64,000 nt of DNA from an uncultured Collinsella sp. GTDB lineage: Bacteria; Actinomycetota; Coriobacteriia; Coriobacteriales; Coriobacteriaceae. Made by a program: the position numbers and the translations under genes. The stretch covers positions 6,942 to 70,941 of the forward strand of contig UQZU01000007.1 of NCBI GenBank assembly GCA_900545665.1, read 5' to 3'. This document shows positions 60,689 to 64,000 of this stretch, piece by piece (position 1 is the stretch's first letter; every line of letters begins with the position of its first letter). Below the pieces are notes generated by a model. It was given only the letters and a program-made list of their open reading frames with translations. It had not been told where the DNA came from and did not search any database.

Positions 60689-62158
60689 ATGAGCGAAAGC
60701 AAAGAGCTTGCAAATCGCAAGCTCGGCGAGGACGTAGTTGGCCTCGTCGGCGGTAAGGAAAACATCCTGAGCATCTCGCACTGCATGACGCGTCTACGTT
60801 TCAAGCTGCGAGACGATGCGAAGGCCGATACTAAGGCAATTGAGTCTCATAAAGGCGTCATTCAAGTAATCAACGCGAATGGCCAGTATCAGGTTGTTGT
60901 CGGCATCAATGTGATTGAGGATGTTTACGATGCTGCGGTTGCCGCTTCTGGTGTCGAGGGGCTGGGCGAGGTTAATCTTGATGGTGAGCCCGTCAAGAAA
61001 GGAAACCTTGTTAGTGCCCTTATCGATACTATTTCAGGCGTAATCCAGCCGATTCTTGCGGTGCTGTGTGCCGCGGGCATGATCAAGGGCGTTTTGAGTA
61101 TTCTCGTCGCCCTCGGATGGATTACGGCAACAGACGGCTTGTACCAGATTCTATATGCGGCTGGTGACGGCTTCTTCTACTTCCTGCCGATCATCCTTGG
61201 CTATACCGCGGCAAAGAAGTTTGGCTGTAGTGAGTTCGTCGGCATGACGCTCGGTATCGCACTTACGTATCCGGCGATGGTCAACATCACATCGGGCGAT
61301 GTTTTGGGAACGGTGCTTGCCGGCACTCCCTTTGCCATGAACTACTACACGACTTTCCTCGGCATACCCGTCATCATGCCGTCTTCGGGTTATACGAGCT
61401 CTGTCATTCCGATTATCATCTCTGTTTGGTTCGCGGCAAAGCTGGAGAAGTGGTGCCGCAAGCATTTCTCTGAGTATGTAAAGTTCTTCTTTGTGCCTAC
61501 ATGCGTACTCGTTGTGATGGTCCCCGCTACCTATTTGATTATTGGCCCGATTGCCACCCTGATCACGAACCTCATGAGCCTGCTGTTTAACTCCCTCTAC
61601 AGCTTGCCTGTCATCGGCGGCGCGCTCGGCGGCATCGTGCTTACTGCCATTTGGCAGCCTATGGTCATCTTCGGCTTCCACTGGAGTGTCATTGCTCTCA
61701 TGCTGGTGAACATTGCCTCCCAGGGCTGGGATATTGTCATGGCGCCGTACATGGTTTGCTCGTACGCTCAGTCCCTTGCCGTCCTTGCCATTCTTCTGAA
61801 GACTAAGGACGTAAAGCTCAAGCAGCTTGCATGGCCGGCGTTCATCTCGGGCTTCTTCTTTGGCATCACTGAGCCCTGCATCTACGGCGTGACCCTTCCG
61901 CGCAAGAAGCCTTTTGTCATGAGCTGCATCGCCTCTGTGCCCGGCGGCCTAATCATCGGTGCTCTTGGTACCAAGATGTTCGCCTTCACCGGCGGCGGCT
62001 TCTGCGCCTTCCCGGGCTTCATTGATCCGTCCGGCGCAATGGGCGCGAGCTATCTGATTTACGTAATCATAGCCATCGTGGTTTCCAGCGTGATTTCATT
62101 CCTGCTTACGTATGCGACGTACAAGGAGGACGTGCCGGCGGTAGAGGCTGCAAAGTAG
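60689..62158 (+). CDS. PTS IIBC permease, alpha/beta-glucoside type
   Basis: This 489-aa sugar permease takes up and phosphorylates a glucoside. The IIB domain (about 1-90) carries the phosphocysteine Cys32 in ISHCMTRLRF. The IIC domain (about 110-480) has about ten membrane helices, with GITEPCIYGVTLP near the end. The IIB type (HCxTRLRF, then VINANGQYQVVVG) is that of the Bgl/Suc/Tre family. No IIA domain follows at the C terminus (it ends VEAAK), so phosphate must come from a separate IIA such as that at 43317. The ATG at 60689 follows GGGAGGAAAA. It lies 68 bp after the GH4 gene. Confidence 0.94.
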   Translation: MSESKELANRKLGEDVVGLVGGKENILSISHCMTRLRFKLRDDAKADTKAIESHKGVIQVINANGQYQVVVGINVIEDVYDAAVAASGVEGLGEVNLDGEPVKKGNLVSALIDTISGVIQPILAVLCAAGMIKGVLSILVALGWITATDGLYQILYAAGDGFFYFLPIILGYTAAKKFGCSEFVGMTLGIALTYPAMVNITSGDVLGTVLAGTPFAMNYYTTFLGIPVIMPSSGYTSSVIPIIISVWFAAKLEKWCRKHFSEYVKFFFVPTCVLVVMVPATYLIIGPIATLITNLMSLLFNSLYSLPVIGGALGGIVLTAIWQPMVIFGFHWSVIALMLVNIASQGWDIVMAPYMVCSYAQSLAVLAILLKTKDVKLKQLAWPAFISGFFFGITEPCIYGVTLPRKKPFVMSCIASVPGGLIIGALGTKMFAFTGGGFCAFPGFIDPSGAMGASYLIYVIIAIVVSSVISFLLTYATYKEDVPAVEAAK

Positions 62159-62278
62159 CCGAAGAAGTGGAGCCGCGGAACAAGTATTTCCCCGCGCGCC
62201 AGCAATCTGACAAGGTCGTCCTTGGATAAGCGCCGAGGGCGACCTCGTCTTGTACTGATTTCGTTCGAGAGGCAGTGG

Positions 62279-63721
62279 TTGAGGGTGCCTGATATTATCT
62301 TTGACAATAAGATGGGCGAGGCATGCCTTGCGGCGTGGAGGTCCGCAGGTGTGGAAGTCCGCTCAGTCGTGGTCCGACAAGATGGTGAAGTCGTCTTCGA
62401 GCATGCGGCTGCGCCGTTCGCCCTCGAACACGTTCACCCGCTCTATTCTGTGACTAAGTCCTTCACCTCGGTTGCTGTCGGGATGTTGGTGAATGAAGGA
62501 CGGCTGTCGCTGACCGATCGCTGGATTTCATACTTCCCGGAATATGAAGGCGAGATTGCGGATGAGCGCTTTCACAATGTGACGGTTCGCAATTTGCTGA
62601 CTATGACGATGGGGCAGGAGAGTGACCTTTCGTATATTGGCGCGGGAGACGACTGGGCACATGAGGTTCTTCATCGTGAGTTTGACTGGAAGCCTGGCGA
62701 GGTCTTTCACTACGATTCGCTGTGTTCACATTTATTGAGCATGCTCGTGCAACGCATAAGTGGAGTGAAAGAATCCGATTATCTCGCCGAACGTTTGTTT
62801 ACGCCGTTAGGCATTAGAAGTTGGTGGTGGGAAGAGGATCAAGCCGGTCATACGACCGGAGGTTTTGGTCTTCACCTTTCGACACCGGATTTGGCTAAGT
62901 TTGGTCAATGTTTGCTGGATGGCGGCAAGTGGCGTGGGGAACAGATCATTCCCGCGGAATGGGTTGCCGAGGCGACGAAGATTCAGATGGAAACGAGCCC
63001 CTTTTATCCGTCTGAGGCGACTGAAGACAGCAATGGCTATGGATACCAGTTCTGGATGTGCCGGCGTGGCGGGTTCAGATGCTCTGGCCTTTTTGGGCAG
63101 CTGTGCTACATACGGCCCACAGATGGCCTTGTCATCGCCTGCTCGAGTTCCACGACAGGAAGTAAGGCGCTGCTTGATCCACTGTATGAGGTACTGTTCA
63201 AAGAGTCTGGTGTTCGGGAGACAGTGGCTTCCGAACGTGACTTCGATAGCATTCCCGTGCCACTTGGGTTGGCTTCTGGCGGACGTTTGAGTTCATTACG
63301 CCTCGAGGGCATTCATCGTTGCATTTTCGGGGATTTTGAAGAGATCGATATTCGATTCCATGAGAATGAGCTGGATTTGTCTCTGTTGCGCGATGGTCGT
63401 GAGTACGGCGTGAGGGCCGGCTACGAGTCTTGGGTTTGTAAATCGGGCGATGGGGCCGGAGTCGGAGACCTCTTTCCCTTCGTGACTCATGAAGCTGAGA
63501 GGGACGATGCCCCCGCATGGGATGTTCGCAAGTTGTTTGCAGCGTATGCCTGGACTTCGCCAACAAGTTTACAAATCGAGACCAGGGAACTGGACTACAC
63601 ACGGCGCTGTTTTATCGATGTACGGATCGGAGGTATTTATGCTGTGTGCAGGGTGCGAGTTGAGGGAATGTGCTGTTTCCCGGCACCCTCGGAACTCACA
63701 GCGATTTTGAAGTTGGGATAA
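62279..63721 (+). CDS. Class C beta-lactamase-like serine hydrolase
   Basis: This 480-aa cytoplasmic-looking serine hydrolase of the beta-lactamase/DD-peptidase (EstB-like) family has Ser57-Val-Thr-Lys60 in YSVTKSF and Tyr145-Asp-Ser147 in HYDSLCSH. A third motif is near TTGGFGLHLS. A C-terminal extension of about 150 residues resembles a lipocalin-like fold. No signal peptide is seen, unlike secreted esterases. The start is uncertain. A TTG at 62279 has GAGAGG 6 nt upstream; a TTG at 62222 with AAGG upstream and a GTG at 62285 are alternatives. It is last gene of the glucoside operon, so an intracellular deacylase acting on acylated sugars is possible but unproven. Confidence 0.82.
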   Translation: MRVPDIIFDNKMGEACLAAWRSAGVEVRSVVVRQDGEVVFEHAAAPFALEHVHPLYSVTKSFTSVAVGMLVNEGRLSLTDRWISYFPEYEGEIADERFHNVTVRNLLTMTMGQESDLSYIGAGDDWAHEVLHREFDWKPGEVFHYDSLCSHLLSMLVQRISGVKESDYLAERLFTPLGIRSWWWEEDQAGHTTGGFGLHLSTPDLAKFGQCLLDGGKWRGEQIIPAEWVAEATKIQMETSPFYPSEATEDSNGYGYQFWMCRRGGFRCSGLFGQLCYIRPTDGLVIACSSSTTGSKALLDPLYEVLFKESGVRETVASERDFDSIPVPLGLASGGRLSSLRLEGIHRCIFGDFEEIDIRFHENELDLSLLRDGREYGVRAGYESWVCKSGDGAGVGDLFPFVTHEAERDDAPAWDVRKLFAAYAWTSPTSLQIETRELDYTRRCFIDVRIGGIYAVCRVRVEGMCCFPAPSELTAILKLG

Positions 63722-63856
63722 TTTTTCAAGGCGTGCGATTGATAAGAAAGCTTGTCAACATCACGGCTAATGGAGACGGAGCTGTCTCCAGGCAATGTTT
63801 TTCGATACGGACGTTTCAGATATCGTATTGCTAGGGACTAAGTTAATCACTTGTTA

Positions 63857-63928
63857 GGGTCGAAGCGTAAGTGCGTTTCCTCGGCTCCGCGCCCTGTTGG
63901 GTTCGAATCCCGGTACATGGCAGCAAAA
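63857..63928 (+). other. tRNA-like 3' fragment
   Basis: GGGTTCGAATCCC with flanking bases forms a canonical T-arm, followed by a 3' acceptor-like TACATGG. No matching 5' acceptor or anticodon stem is present upstream, so it is not a complete tRNA. It may be a residual 3' end left by integration at a tRNA gene. Confidence 0.3.
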
Positions 63929-63945
63929 AGCCCGCTATCGTGAGG

Positions 63946-64000
63946 ATGAACTGCCTCCCATTTCTTGGACATGAGAAATGGGAGGCTTTCTTTATGCGCG
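63946..64000. mobile_element. Possible IS3-type left end or strong terminator at window edge
   Basis: TGAACTGCCTCCCATTTCT begins at 63946. GCCTCCCATTTCT (63952-63964) pairs perfectly with AGAAATGGGAGGC (63973-63985), followed by TTTCTTTATG. The TG start, the TTGGACA box and the following ATG at 63994 resemble ends of IS3/IS150-group elements, in which orfA starts near the end. A plain terminator fits equally well from the visible bases. Confidence 0.35.

Noticed and set aside
63857..63928. Complete tRNA gene
   Set aside because: Only the T-arm is convincing; no 5' acceptor strand, D-arm or anticodon stem can be paired.

Overview
The window looks like a chromosomal segment of a high-GC Gram-positive gut actinobacterium of the class Coriobacteriia, most likely Collinsella or a close relative. 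This is inference from gene content and codon style, since no 16S rRNA is present. Supporting features are a GlnR-like orphan OmpR regulator beside glnA, a type III glutamine synthetase, an AAA/winged-helix/BTAD mega-regulator, sortase-assembled pili, a MoaC-MobB fusion, a split MetH and a one-piece tmRNA.

Layout. 0.2-5.1 kb: LacI regulator, glnA, GlnR-like regulator, HtrA protease. 5.1-13.3 kb: a 203-bp inverted-repeat element, ligA, a MATE exporter (minus strand) and an asymmetric heterodimeric ABC exporter. 13.4-19.8 kb: a DUF559-like nuclease gene between two hairpin repeats, moaA and moaC-mobB, an MFS transporter and a HAD phosphatase. 19.8-30.4 kb: a sortase/pilus island with three cell-wall-anchored subunits, an AbiEi/AbiEii-type pair and a class C sortase. 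30.7-34.2 kb: gatCAB. 34.2-35.0 kb: hairpin-rich noncoding DNA. 35.0-38.9 kb: a DUF6110-like protein with a P1B-type ATPase, a RelB/PIN toxin-antitoxin pair and an unknown protein. 39.1-39.9 kb: ssrA with scattered copies of its 3' end. 39.9-44.8 kb: patatin, rplM-rpsI, glmM, a free PTS IIA and nagB. 45.3-51.4 kb: BTAD regulator, yhbY, methyltransferase and a UPF0210 protein. 51.5-55.7 kb: metF, MetH-reactivation protein and metH on the minus strand. 56.1-58.2 kb: glnN. 58.3-63.7 kb: a GntR-controlled alpha-glucoside PTS operon. The last 280 bp hold a tRNA-like 3' fragment and a strong hairpin that may be an IS3-type end.

Genes that work together. The GlnR-like protein probably controls both glutamine synthetases, because glnA and glnN each have GTnAC-n6-GnAAC-like boxes upstream. 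The IIBC permease at 60.7 kb lacks a IIA domain, and the free IIA at 43.3 kb could phosphorylate it. The GntR regulator has two identical TGTCTAGACA operators in the divergent region. glmM and nagB are both amino-sugar metabolism genes. metF, the reactivation protein and metH form one methionine operon.

Noncoding DNA is unusually rich in palindromes. There are at least three short dispersed families and five long hairpin elements, and one short repeat has become the C-terminal codons of an ABC transporter. The strongest novelty candidates are the GlnR-like regulon, the two dispersed hairpin families around the nuclease gene, the 34.2-34.8 kb hairpin array, and the toxin-antitoxin pair inside the pilus island.
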